Shown here piece after piece: positions 10,326-20,866 of a stretch of DNA of 64,000 nt (position 1 is its first letter; each line of letters starts with the position of its first letter). The stretch is from Zingiber officinale. Lineage: Eukaryota; Streptophyta; Magnoliopsida; Zingiberales; Zingiberaceae. The DNA is taken from positions 132,728,532-132,792,531 of the forward strand of contig NC_055996.1 in assembly GCF_018446385.1 (NCBI RefSeq), written 5' to 3'. A program made the position numbers and the translations under genes. The notes under the pieces are model-generated. The model had not been told where the DNA came from. It saw only the letters and a list, made by a program, of their open reading frames with translations, and did no database searches.

Positions 10326-11453
10326 TCAAGTCAGACAAGACTTTGGAACCCAATATAGGTTCCAACCTACTGGATTGACTCGGAATTTCTTAGGGGCATT
10401 TTTCTTAGAAATATTTCTAATCTGTCCCTTATGATATCGAAAATACCAATTTAAATTGTTGTATTTTCTAAAGTATATTTTATTTGAGCATGCATGATTT
10501 TTTAGACTATCTATTTGCATTTTCAAATTATTATTTTCTGATTTTAATTTTTCATTTTCTAATTTTGATTTGTCTAAATCTTCTAGAGGGCAAGATTTAG
10601 CCAGTATTATTTTTAAATTTTTATTTTCCTTTTCTAATTTACAGCAATCTTTTGTTAATAATTTAACGAATTTAAAGAGTTTATCGGGAGTAAAAGATCG
10701 TACCTGACTTACCTTGTCGATCTCGTTGCCCGTGTCTCCCCTTGAATTGCTGCTATCTTCCGATGTGGCTCCCCCTTCATCGATGCTCTCGATGCTCATT
10801 TCGGAAGAGCTTGACTCGCAATTGTCGTCTTGATGACTCGCCATTAATGCGAGCCCGGAGAACGCCTCGACTTTCGATTCGGACGACGTATCGTCCCACG
10901 TCGCCTTTAGGACCTTGCGCTTTTGGATAGGTTTTTTACTTTTATCCTTGTCCTTGTTCTTTAGCTTGGGGCAGTTGTGCTTGACGTGCCCTTATTTGTC
11001 GCAGTGGTAGCCAGCGGATCATCCTTTTCTTTTTACCCTGTGGATGGTTAGAGGTTCTAGATTTACAAAGTTTTTTAAACCGTCTTACCATCATTGCCAT
11101 TTCCTCGTCGTTGAAACAAGACTCCGACTCAGGTTCGTCTCTCGATGCTTTGAGGGCGGCGTTGTTCTTGGACTCCTTCGTACCTGCACATCTTAATTTG
11201 TGCACTTCAAATGTAGAAAAGAATTCCTCTAATATAATTTTTTCTAAGTCTTTTGAAATATAAAAGGCATCTACTAGTGACACCCATTTTGAATTTCTAG
11301 GAAAGGAATTTAGTGCGTACCTTAGCGAATCTCGGTTACTTACCGTCTCTCCGAGATTCGAAAGTCTGGTGATAATTTCCTTTATCCTTGAGTGCAAATG
11401 CGCAACTGTCTCGTCTTCCCCAAGTCACAGGCTGGTGAGTTGGTTGCGGGGTA
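10326..11453 (-). pseudogene. Sirevirus Y gag, C-terminal half (minus copy)
   Basis: Minus-strand frames 11397-10942 and 10844-10326 match the plus-strand gag at 21260-22324. They include the segment NSFPRNSKWVSLVDAFYISK, a Lys-rich run before the degenerated zinc knuckle, an acidic Ser-rich stretch (SSSSEMSIESIDEGGATSE), a Leu/Lys/Glu coiled coil and the conserved C-terminal NPVGWNLYWVPKSCLT. A frameshift near 10900 separates the frames. The N-terminal part lies on the far side of element W at 18453-18777. Confidence 0.82.
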
Positions 11454-11984
11454 AATCCTGTTAGGACCAAAAGTAGCTAGAGGGGGGGAGGGGGGGGGGT
11501 GAATAGCTCGTCGCGTTCGCTCGGTGCGCTTCGTTGCTTGGCGTTGCTTGTTTCTTCTTGGATGTGCAGCGGAAAATACAGAAACAAACACAAACACGCT
11601 AACACTAGGATTTTACTTGGTATCCACCTCACAAGAGGTGACTAATCCAAGGATCCACACCAACGCACACACCCTCCACTATGAATAACACTCCTTTATG
11701 GTAACTACCAAAGGCGGAGAAGCCCTACAACACTCTCAATACAAGAAGAAGAAAGGGAAATACAAGTTAAGCAAAAGCTTACAAGATGTGCAGTAAAAAC
11801 CCTAACCCTAACTTCTTCCTCTTGCAATAGATCCGCCTCTTGACTTGGAAAGCCTCCAAGAACCTTCAAGAACTGGCGATCACGTGCTTGTAGAGAGCTG
11901 TGGAGGACCTGGAATGAATCTGAGAAGAGCTCGTAAAGAGATGCCGAAGACCACGCTCGCCTGCGGCTTTAAACCCGACGCAAC

Positions 11985-12250
11985 GGTCGGATCCCGATCG
12001 ATTCGAATGTTCCGAATCGATCGATCCACGGATCGATCCGAGCGCCTGATGCGAAAGCGCTGGATCGATCCACGGATCGATCCAGCGCTTATCGCGCGAA
12101 GCAGCATCGTCCCGATCGATCGACTGATCGATCAGGACCTCTGGATCGATCCACGGATCGATCCAGAAGCTCTCTGTTCGCTGGGAAGAATCTGGATCGA
12201 TCCACTGATCGATCCAGAGCCTGGATCGATCCACGGATCGATCCAGAACT
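11985..12250. repeat. Array of GATCGATC palindromes in the W LTR
   Basis: About six units, most made of two arms CTGGATCGATCC and GGATCGATCCAG around AC or CT. Each unit is a near-perfect dyad and the spacers differ. The 5' LTR has a rearranged version at 17615-17860. The array lies upstream of the LTR TATA-like site in transcription order. Confidence 0.9.
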
Positions 12251-12514
12251 TGGTTTTTGCCCAAAACCAAGTCCCAAACCTCCCTAACCAACATTCGGTC
12301 AACCTTGACCTGTTGGTACATCATGCCTAGCATCTGGTCACTCCCTTGACCTGCCAGGACTCCCCACCAAGTGTCCGGTCAATCCCTTTGACCCACTTGG
12401 ACTTTTACTCGTCGTGCCAAGTATCCGGTCACTCCCTTGACCTACTTGGACTTCCCAACACCAGATGTCCGATCATCCTTGATCCATCTGGATTTCCTTT
12501 GTCTGGCTTCACTC

Positions 12515-12680
12515 ACCAGGACTTTCACCTAGCTTCACTCACTAGGGTTTTCCTTCTGCCTAGCTTCACTCACTAGGACTTTCATCTGCCTAGCTTCACT
12601 CACTAGGACTTTCACCTGGCTTCACTCACCAGGATTTCCTTCTGCCTAGCTTCACTCACTAGGACTTCCTTCTGCCTAAC
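12515..12680. repeat. CTAGCTTCACTCACTAGG tandem repeat in the W LTR
   Basis: Five to six units with alternating spacers (ACTTTCATCTGC, ACTTCCTTCTGC). The same block is at 18128-18290 in the other LTR. Confidence 0.85.
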
Positions 12681-12833
12681 ATGCCAGTTAGGACTTCCCA
12701 GTCAAGTATCCGGTCAACCTTGACCTACTTAACTCTTCTTCGATCAATATCTTATTGTCAAACATCTAAACCCAAACCAAGACTCAGCTTGGTTAACCAG
12801 GTCAACCTTGACCTGAGGGATGTTGCACCAACA

Positions 12834-15192
12834 ATCTCCCCCTTTTTGATGTTTGACAATACTACAATCACACTTACAATTTCACATGTACAATTACAAT
12901 TCCACATGTAAGTTAGGCTAATCCCATAGCCTCATTCTTCATGCCACTAGGTAATGAAGGCATAAGTTAAGCTCTTCATTCTCCCCCTAAGAGGGCAAAC
13001 TCCCTCTAGGTAATGAAAGCCTAACTTACTCCCTTTCACAAGCCCTTTCATTCTCCCCCTATTGGCACACATCAACCCCTTACTAATAAAACACATCAAC
13101 CCATCTTTGGACACACATCAACCGATGCTCCAATTTTGGGCACACTTCAACAAATCCATTGTTGAAAAACTCTCCCCCTGAAGAGTTGCTCATCGTTGTT
13201 CACAACATCACTTATTGTGATCAACACGATACTGAAGGTCCCATACCCTTCATTATCCTTACCCTACATTCTCCCCCAATGTAGGTAAATGCCCATCCTT
13301 GAGCATTATCCTTTGAAAACACTTGAACAATGAGGATATCCACTCCTCATTAAAGTTCAATCGCTCAACCTTGAGCATTTTCAAACAGAAGGTTAACCAC
13401 CTTCCAAGGTTCATGAAAAAAAATAAATTTTCATGTCTTTAAAGAGTCCCTCCCCCTAAAGACATGGTGGTAACTTCTGTCATTGCACCAACAATGACTT
13501 GGAATCCCTAAACCTTTAGGAAACCCAGATTTAGAAGTTTTGAGGTTCAAATGTTCAAAATTTGAAACAAACCTCAACCTAAACTTCAATGAAGTCTTCC
13601 TTAACCATTCCATCCTTGTTTTCAACACGAAAACACCCTTTTTATGTATACAAATGTATTTTAAGGGTTTGGAATGGTTACCTAGACTAAAATAGGTTCA
13701 AAGTGCTGAAATCAAGCTTTCCCAGCCAAAATCAGCAATTTGGATCGATTGGAGTTGGGTTCCAATCGATTGAACCTTTCTGAATCGATCCACTGATCGA
13801 TTCAGACTACCTGGATCGATCGGCTGATCGATCCAGCGAGCTTCTGCTCGCGAGATTTGCCTTCTGAATCGATCCATGGATCGATTCAGGCACTCCAATC
13901 GATCCATGGATCGATCGGAGCTCTGATAGTTGCTGAAATTCCATTTCAGTCAACTTCAGAAACCCCTAGAAAATTCTACAAAAATCCAAAAATTATGAAA
14001 TTTCGTGTAGACATTGTTTAGGGCATATATTATCAAGGAAAAATAGTTTTCTATGAAAATACATCATATTTTCAAAGATTGACACAAACTTGAAAACTTG
14101 CAAAAACTTTAGTGTTTTCTTCAAGTTTGTGTCTAACTATTTAATGGTGATTACTATCAAAAGATAGCCTTCACCAAGGTTTTCCAAAAACATTTTAAAA
14201 CCATTTTCAAAACCAATATCCCATCATGTTCCTTGGGCATAATGCACATGACTTGTACATTCGCTTTCCCAATGATGGGAAAATACATAACTATGTATTT
14301 TGATGAACCTAAAACTCAAAAGAATGCACTAAATCAACATCTTGAGTTTTGTTCATCATCATAACATCTCACTTGTATCTAATGTGTACTAAAAACACAT
14401 ACAAGTCATCTTATAGGTCTTTGTGAGATGTAGATTTTGGTTTTGCCCTAATCTAGGGATCATGCATATCTATCTAGGCATTTTGGAGATATTAGACACC
14501 CACCTAGGATGTCACTTGTTAATAAGTGTTGTTAAATGCCTTTTATCCTTAATTTTAAGGAATTAAACTTAATGCATGATAATGTTATGGCATACATCAA
14601 AATGAAATAATTTTCAAAAGAAAATATCCTATAACTACATGATGTATGAATGTCATGACATGGTATTTTTGGATTTTTCATAATAAGTCATGAATGTAAA
14701 AGTAGACATGATGTCATGGCATATGATGGGCAAACAATCATGGCAAGATTTAGCATAAATAAAATATACCTAGATTAACTATCTAAGTGTCCTTAAAACC
14801 TTAGCTAAACTTACAACTTAAACCTAGATTGCCCTTAAGTGCGTCAAGAAAACGCCAAAACCTAAATTGGCATTTCTAATTCCCTTGATTAATTTATGCC
14901 AATTGAAATTAAGCATATTCCTCAAATGTTGGCATATTTCATTTTTCCACAAGAGTAGCACTTTAAGGTTAAGGCCCGGATTGCCTTAAATTTCCTAAGA
15001 ACATACCAAAACCCCAACTTGGTAGCTCTTATGAATTTCCCAATATGTGCCTTTTAAGATTAAAATCAAATTTTCACCACTAGGCACATTTTACTCTTTC
15101 AAGGAGTAAATAATAGTTCCATTTCATTTTCAAAGGTTAACAAAAACCTTGAAAATGCTCCTTGAGTGTCAATTTCCTCAAAGTTGGGTTAA
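12834..15192 (-). other. W 3' non-coding region with multiple polypurine tracts
   Basis: Read on the minus strand this follows gag. The tract AAAAAGGGGGAGAT abuts the LTR (12834-12847), and further AGGGGGAG tracts occur near 12980, 13055, 13170, 13270 and 13447. At 13735-13920 there are again GATCGATC dyads like those of the LTR. The rest is AT-rich with no open frame worth reporting. Confidence 0.75.
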
Positions 15193-17036
15193 CTACCCTT
15201 CTAATTGGAGTTGACACTCTCTAACCCATCTATGGGTAGAGAAGATGCTCCTAGGAACCCAACACCTATTGGTGCTCCTTGGATGCTCTAGGTACTCACT
15301 AGGGATAACTTCCCTAGATACCTTCCTAGTGACCTTGTTGGGCTTCTTAGAAGCCTTGGTCACATTTTCTAGGTCAACCCTAGGGATAGCCTCTCTTGTG
15401 ACCTTGTTAGTGACTTTCTTAGACTTCTTAGAAGTCTTAGTCACTTTGGTTGCAAAAATACTCTTAGGGATGACTTCCCTAGTATTCTTGACTTGACCAC
15501 TAAACCTAGGGTTTGTTCCATAACTATATGGAACCCTATGATAACTAGGCACATCCTTCTTAGCCTTTGGTTTGTATCCCAAACCTCTATGGCTATTTGA
15601 TGGCTTTGACTTTCCTAGCCCTAGGTTTTGCTCATTTTGCCCTTTTAGGATATTTTCCATCCTTTTTAGGGTCTTTTCCATTTTATCAAGTCTTGATCTC
15701 AAGACTTGATTTTCTATCATTAAATCCTTAGAATTTGGTTTTTCATTAAGTCCATGAGCATTTTGGTTTCTAGGCTTGTATCTAAAATCCTTAGAGTTAT
15801 TGCCTAGACTTTTACCTACATTCCTAACCCTAGGAGTGATAGTCTTAGCATGTAGGGCCACATGCTTTTCCTTAAAGCCCTCATGCTTTCTATTCTTATG
15901 GTAAATTGCATTAAAATGATAAAAGTTAGACCTATCATGCTTTTTACCATAATGTAAAGGAGTAGGCTCAATAAATGTTACCTTCTTCTTTACCTTGGAG
16001 GCTCCCCTTGACTAGTGCCTCCTTGAGCCTTGACCCTCTTCTTCCCCTTGGGGCATTGACTACGATAATGCCCCTTTTGATTGCAAGAGAAGCATATAAT
16101 ATGCTCCTTGCTCTTCTTTGTGTTGGGGATGGTCTCCTTGGGCTTCACCTTGCCCTTTTGTGCCACTTGGCCCTTCTTCTTGGCTAATTTAGGGCACTTG
16201 CTCTTGTAGTGCCCATGTTCCCTACATTCAAAGCATATAATATGATTTTTATTATTAATTGAAATATTTATACCTTTGCTTGTAGGGGTGGCATCTTTTT
16301 CTTTGGATCCGGAGGTAGAAGCTTCCTCTTGATCGGACCTTGATTCTTCTCCATTTGATTTTTCTTGACTTGTGGAGGTAGAAGCTTCTTCCTCCTCTTG
16401 ATCCGGTGTCACCAAGGATTGCTCCCCCTCAATCCTAGAGGTGGAGGCTTCATCATCTTGAATATGAAACAAGGAGTATGCTCCCTCCTTGTTCTCTTCG
16501 TTGCATTCCCTTGAGGATGAAGCTTCTTGGATTTCCTCTTCTTCGGAGGTTGAGCATCTCTCAACCTCGGAATCCTCCTCTTGGTCTTGCTCCAAAGAGT
16601 CACCCTCTCTGGATTCTGCTTGCTCTTGTACAGTGGAGGGGATCTCTTGATGAAGCTTGGCCAATTTGCTCCATAAGTCCTTTGCATCTTCAAATTCTCC
16701 AATTTTGCAAAGGATGGTGCTTGGCAATAAATTGACCAAAAGCTTGGTCACTTTGTCATTGGCCTCGCACCTTTGGATTTTCTCCGAGCTCCATTTGCTT
16801 TTCTTGAGAAGCTTGCCCTTGGAGTTTGTTGGAGCTTCGAAGCCTTCCATTAGAGCAAACCATTGCTCTATCTCCATCATAAGAAAGGTTTCGATTTTTG
16901 ATTTCCAAGAATCGAAGCTTGTGGATGTGTATGGTGGAGCCACCCTTGTGTCAAATCCAAGTCCATCTTGGAATTGCATCTTGAAGTTGAGCTTGATAAA
17001 GTCTTGAACTTGAAGAATTTGCTCCAACTTCTTCAC
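15193..17036 (-). CDS. Sirevirus W Gag, in two overlapping frames
   Basis: The first frame (17036-15990, 348 residues) starts 60 nt after the primer site. Residues 1-140 resemble the Copia gag N-terminal domain (UBN2 type), 140-255 are acidic and Ser/Glu rich, and two CX2CX4HX4C zinc knuckles follow (C268/C271/H276/C281 and C315/C318/H323/C328) for RNA binding. It stops at 15990. A second frame, open from about 16005 to 15193, continues with Lys-rich sequence, a coiled coil (RLDKMEKTLKRMENILKGQ) and the conserved tail ending near CWVPRSI. A single frameshift near 16000, by mutation or by ribosomal slippage, would join them. No pol follows. Confidence 0.85.
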
Positions 17037-17095
17037 CCTCTAGCTTTTCTTGATATGCTTGACCCTTCCGGCGATGATTCCGGTGAAGAGCGGCC

Positions 17096-17111
17096 TCGCT
17101 CTGATACCACT
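17096..17111 (-). other. W primer-binding site
   Basis: CTCTGATACCACTT on the + strand is the complement of AAGTGGTATCAGAG, the initiator tRNA-Met primer site, directly adjacent to the 5' LTR. Confidence 0.88.
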
Positions 17112-18447
17112 TGTTAGGACCAAAAGTAGCTCGTCGCGTTCGCTCGGTGCGCTTCGTTGCTTGGCGTTGCTTGTTTCTTCTTGGATGTGCAGCGGAAAAT
17201 ACAGAAACAAACACAAACACGCTAACACTAGGATTTTACTTGGTATCCACCTCACAAGAGGTGACTAATCCAAGGATCCACACCAACGCACACACCCCCA
17301 CTATGAATAACACTCCTTTATGGTAACTACCAAAGGCGGAGAAGCCCTACAACACTCTCAATACAAGAAGAAGAAAGGGAAATACAAGTTAAGCAAAAGC
17401 TTACAAGATGTGCAGTAAAAACCCTAACCCTAACTTCTTCCTCTTGCAATAGATCCGCCTCTTGACTTGGAAAGCCTCCAAGAACCTTCAAGAACTGGCG
17501 ATCACGTGCTTGTAGAGAGCTGTGGAGGAGCTGGAATGAATCTGAGAAGAACTCGTAAAGAGATGCCGAAGACCACGCTCATGCGGCTTTAAACCCGACG
17601 CCGGTCGGATCCCGATCGATTCGAATGTTCCGAATCGATCGGGAGGCTGGATCGATCCACGGATCGATCCGAGCGCCTATCGCGGGCTGCTCGATCGATC
17701 CACGGATCGATCCGGCGCTTATCGCGAGGAAGTCCCGATCGATCGATCGATCGATCAGACCTCTGGATCGATCCACGGATCGATCCGTGGCTCGCTCGGG
17801 AAGAATCGGATCGATCCACCGATCGATCCAGAGCCTGGATCGATCCACGGATCGATCCAGAACTTGGTTTTTGCCCAAAACCAAGTCCCAAACCTCCCTA
17901 ACCAACATTCGGTCAACCTTGACCTGTTGGTACATCATGCCTAGCATCTGGTCACTCCCTTGACCTGCCAGGACTCCCCACCAAGTGTCCGGTCAATCCC
18001 TTTGACCCACTTGGACTTTTACTCGTCGTGCCAAGTATCCGGTCACTCCCTTGACCTACTTGGACTTCCCAACACCAGATGTCCGATCATCCTTGATCCA
18101 TCTGGATTTCCTTTGTCTGGCTTCACTCACCAGGACTTTCACCTAGCTTCACTCACTAGGGTTTTCCTTCTGCCTAGCTTCACTCACTAGGACTTTCATC
18201 TGCCTAGCTTCACTCACTAGGACTTTCACCTGGCTTCACTCACCAGGATTTCCTTCTGCCTAGCTTCACTCACTAGGACTTCCTTCTGCCTAACATGCCA
18301 GTTAGGACTTCCCAGTCAAGTATCCGGTCAACCTTGACCTACTTAACTCTTCTTCGATCAATATCTTATTGTCAAACATCTAAACCCAAACCAAGACTCA
18401 GCTTGGTTAACCAGGTCAACCTTGACCTGAGGGATGTTGCACCAACA
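17112..18447 (-). repeat. 5' LTR of Sirevirus W
   Basis: It is near-identical to the 3' LTR outside the palindrome array. It lacks the roughly 30-bp segment with the G-run that the 3' LTR has just after TGTTAGGACCAAAAGTAGCT, which removes the C-rich motif found at the end of the other Sirevirus LTRs here. Confidence 0.9.
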
Positions 18448-18452
18448 AATCC

Positions 18453-18777
18453 CGTTTTACGAGCTTTACTTCGGATGTTCTTTCGTGTAGTTCAAGGAAC
18501 TTCTCCCAAAGTTCCTTCGCGGAGTCGTAGTTGTTGATCCGGTTGACTTCTTATGGCGGAAGAACACTTAGTAGATGGTATTCTGCTTTGTCGTTTGTCA
18601 CATAGTCGGCCTGCTCCTTCTTCATCCAATGGTATTTCTCCTTACCTTCTGGTGTTGTAAAACCGAACTCCATAATTAACATAAATCATAATTGGTTTTA
18701 AAGAATACCTGCATTCACTTTTTCCAGCTAGCGAATTCCCCTTCGAACTTCGGCAGGTAGATACTTGGTCCGACCAT
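18453..18777 (-). pseudogene. Sirevirus Y gag, N-terminal part (minus copy)
   Basis: The minus-strand ATG is at 18777-18775. The first residues parallel the plus copy (LPKFEGEFASWKK) and then hit an in-frame TGA. Similarity continues with further breaks to 18453, where W is inserted. Confidence 0.78.
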
Positions 18778-18836
18778 TATATCGTTACTTTGTTCGACGA
18801 TTAGTCCTCCCGAAGTGCCTTGGCTTTGATACCACT

Positions 18837-19878
18837 TGTTGGATCCCGACGGCCAGCTAGAAGGGGGGTTGAATAGCCTGTAAACAAATCAAAAGAAAAA
18901 TCTTTCTCGAACTTTCAACAGAACACTTGCATAAAATAGAAAAGCAATAAATTAAAACATAAAAGAAAGAGGCACCAGATGTTTACTTGGTTACAACCGG
19001 GGAGGTTGTTAATCCAAGGAGTGGAACACACTAGAATATCTCCTTCAGGCGGAGAAGTCTCTTACAACATTGAAAGCGTAAAAAGAAATAAGCTAATCTA
19101 GAGATTGAGCGTACAAGTGTTGGAATTACAATTTCTAAGTTGTTGAAAAGATTCTGGACCAAGACAGTATTTATAGCCTTGGTCGGAGCGCCCCGAAGGA
19201 GTTCCGAGCGCCCTAGGGGAATGAAACTTTATCCCCCAACATTCAGATCGCGATTGACACGATCTGGTCAAAAAGTCAACTCCGGGCACTCGGAAGGGTT
19301 CTGAGCGCCCCGGAGGGGTCCGGGCGCCTTGGACTGTTTCGGGTGCCCTAGTTGGGAAGGTCAACCCCGTTGACTTTTTTCAGCCGGGGTCTTCTGCTCC
19401 GGCTCTGTTCGTCTCAGACCGAGTCTTCCGACCACTTGGGTGATCTCTGCCATCCGTAATAGGGCTCACCCGAACCCAACTTCCGGTCTTCTCAAGTAGG
19501 CTTCCGCTCCGGCTTCTCGTCCCTCTGAATGGCCGCGTGCTTCCTTCTCGTCTGCCAACGTACTCATCCGCAGTCTTCGTCCCTCGGTCACACCTTGTGC
19601 CGACCTTCTCGCTAGTTGCATCTCTTGCTCCTCGAGCAGTCTTCCGCTCCAGCTTCTCGTCCTTCAGAACCACTGCACGCTTCCTTCTCATCTGCCGGTG
19701 TACTCTTCCGCAGTGCCTCGTCCCTCAGACGCACTGCGTGCCGTCCTTCTCACTAGTTGTGTCTTCTGTTCGACTACCTGTGCTTCTAAACTCCTGCACA
19801 CTTAGACACAGAGTTAAAAACACACATGACCTAACTTAACTTGTTGATCACACCAAAACCAACCTTGGGGTTCCAACA
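18837..19878 (-). repeat. 5' LTR of Sirevirus Y, minus copy
   Basis: As written on the + strand it starts TGTTGGATCCC and ends GGGGTTCCAACA. The primer-site complement lies immediately to its left. It is joined head to head with the plus-strand copy at 19874-19878. Confidence 0.88.
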
Positions 19879-20828
19879 AGTTAAGTTAGGTTCTGTTGTT
19901 TTCTAACCTTGTGTCTAAGTGTGCAGGAGCTCAGTAGCACAGGTACTCGAGCGGAAGACGCAGCTAGCGAGAAGGACGGCACGCGGTGCGTCCGAGGGAC
20001 GAGGCGCTGCGGAAGAGTACACCGACGGACGAGAAGGAAGTGCGTGCGATGGTTCCGAGGTACGAAAGTCGGAGCGGAAGATTGCTCGGGGAGCAAGAGA
20101 TGCAGCTAGCGCGAAGGTCGGCACGGGTCTGCGAATGAGTACGCTGGTGGACGAGAAGGGACACGCGGCAATTCCGAGGGACGAGAAGCCGGAGGGAAGC
20201 ACGCTCGAGAAGACCGGAAGATGGGTTCGGGTGAGCCCTATTCCGGATGTCAGAGATTACCCAATCAAGCGGATCCGGAGCAGAAGACCCGGACCGAAAC
20301 GGGGACTTAACGGAGAAGTGGTCCCGGACAAAAAGTCAACCGCAGTTGACTTTTTGCTCCGGGGCGCCCGGAATGCTTCCGAGCGCCCGGACCCTAATTT
20401 TGACCAAGATCGCGATTTACGCGATCTGAACGTTGGGGGATAAAACTTTATCCCCCCCAGGGCGCCCGGAACCCTTCCAGGCGCCCCAACCAAGGCTATA
20501 AATATAGCCTTGGTCCAGAAGCTCTTTATCAGTTCAGAAATTGTAAACAACACTTGTGTGCTTCCACTGTTTAGATTAGCTTCTGTCTTTCTGTGCTTAC
20601 ACTGCTGTAAATGAGGCTTCTCCGCCTGAAGGAGCTCTTAGTACGATCTTCATCCTTGGATTAACAACCTCCCCGGTTGTAACCAAGTCAAATTCGGTGC
20701 CTCGTTTTTATGCCTTATTTTCTGTTTAATCTATTTTTTATGTGTTAGCTTAATCGTATGAGAAAGGGTTGTGTTTGATTTTTCAGGGCTATTCAACCCC
20801 CCTTCTAGCCGGCAGCATCGGTCCAACA
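19874..20828 (+). repeat. Partial 5' LTR of Sirevirus Y, plus copy
   Basis: It matches 23040-24070 from CAACAAGTTAAGTTAGG onward and ends CGGTCCAACA before the primer site. It has one GGGCGCCCGG unit fewer than the 3' LTR. Confidence 0.88.
20490..20513 (+). promoter_or_regulatory. Y LTR TATA box inside a dyad
   Basis: CTATAAATATAG lies at the centre of arms ACCAAGGCTATA and TATAGCCTTGGT separated by AA. It is followed by the likely R/U5 region, so this is the probable LTR promoter. Confidence 0.75.
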
Positions 20829-20866
20829 AGTGGTATCAGAGCCGAGGCGCCAAACGAAGCAACAAG

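Larger units (their letters stand above)
11459..12833 (-). repeat. 3' LTR of Sirevirus W
   Basis: It holds the palindrome array (11985-12250), a CTAGCTTCACTCACTAGG tandem repeat (12515-12665) and a G-rich run at 11481-11502 that is absent from the 5' LTR. Confidence 0.9.
11459..18447 (-). mobile_element. Sirevirus W, gag-only Copia, TSD AATCC
   Basis: LTRs of 1375 bp (11459-12833) and 1336 bp (17112-18447) start TGTTAGG and end CCAACA as written on the + strand. AATCC flanks both sides (11454-11458 and 18448-18452). The primer-site complement sits next to the right LTR and the polypurine complement next to the left LTR, so the element reads on the minus strand. Several extra CTCCCCCT tracts at 12980-13450 are multiple polypurine tracts, a Sirevirus hallmark. 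It encodes gag only, with no protease, integrase or reverse transcriptase, and must be mobilised in trans. Confidence 0.9.
9778..19878 (-). mobile_element. Sirevirus Y, minus-strand copy, lacking its 3' LTR
   Basis: On the minus strand it has a 5' LTR (18837-19878), the primer site complement GATACCACT at 18826-18834, gag (starts at 18777) and the 3' untranslated region. It ends at 9778 exactly at the start of the upstream polypurine tract, where the plus-strand copy continues into GGGGGAGAAAG. The final tract and 3' LTR are gone. The element W (11459-18447) is inserted in its gag with TSD AATCC. Confidence 0.8.

Noticed and set aside
11800..11818. AAACCCTAACCCTAAC telomere-like motif (also near 17418)
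   Set aside because: Only two repeat units, and it is a fixed part of both W LTRs rather than an interstitial telomere array.
11845..12333. Open frames on both strands rich in Asp-Arg-Ser and Trp-Ile-Asp-Pro
   Set aside because: They are by-products of the GATCGATC palindrome array, which lacks stops in several frames. The same happens at 17579-17963.
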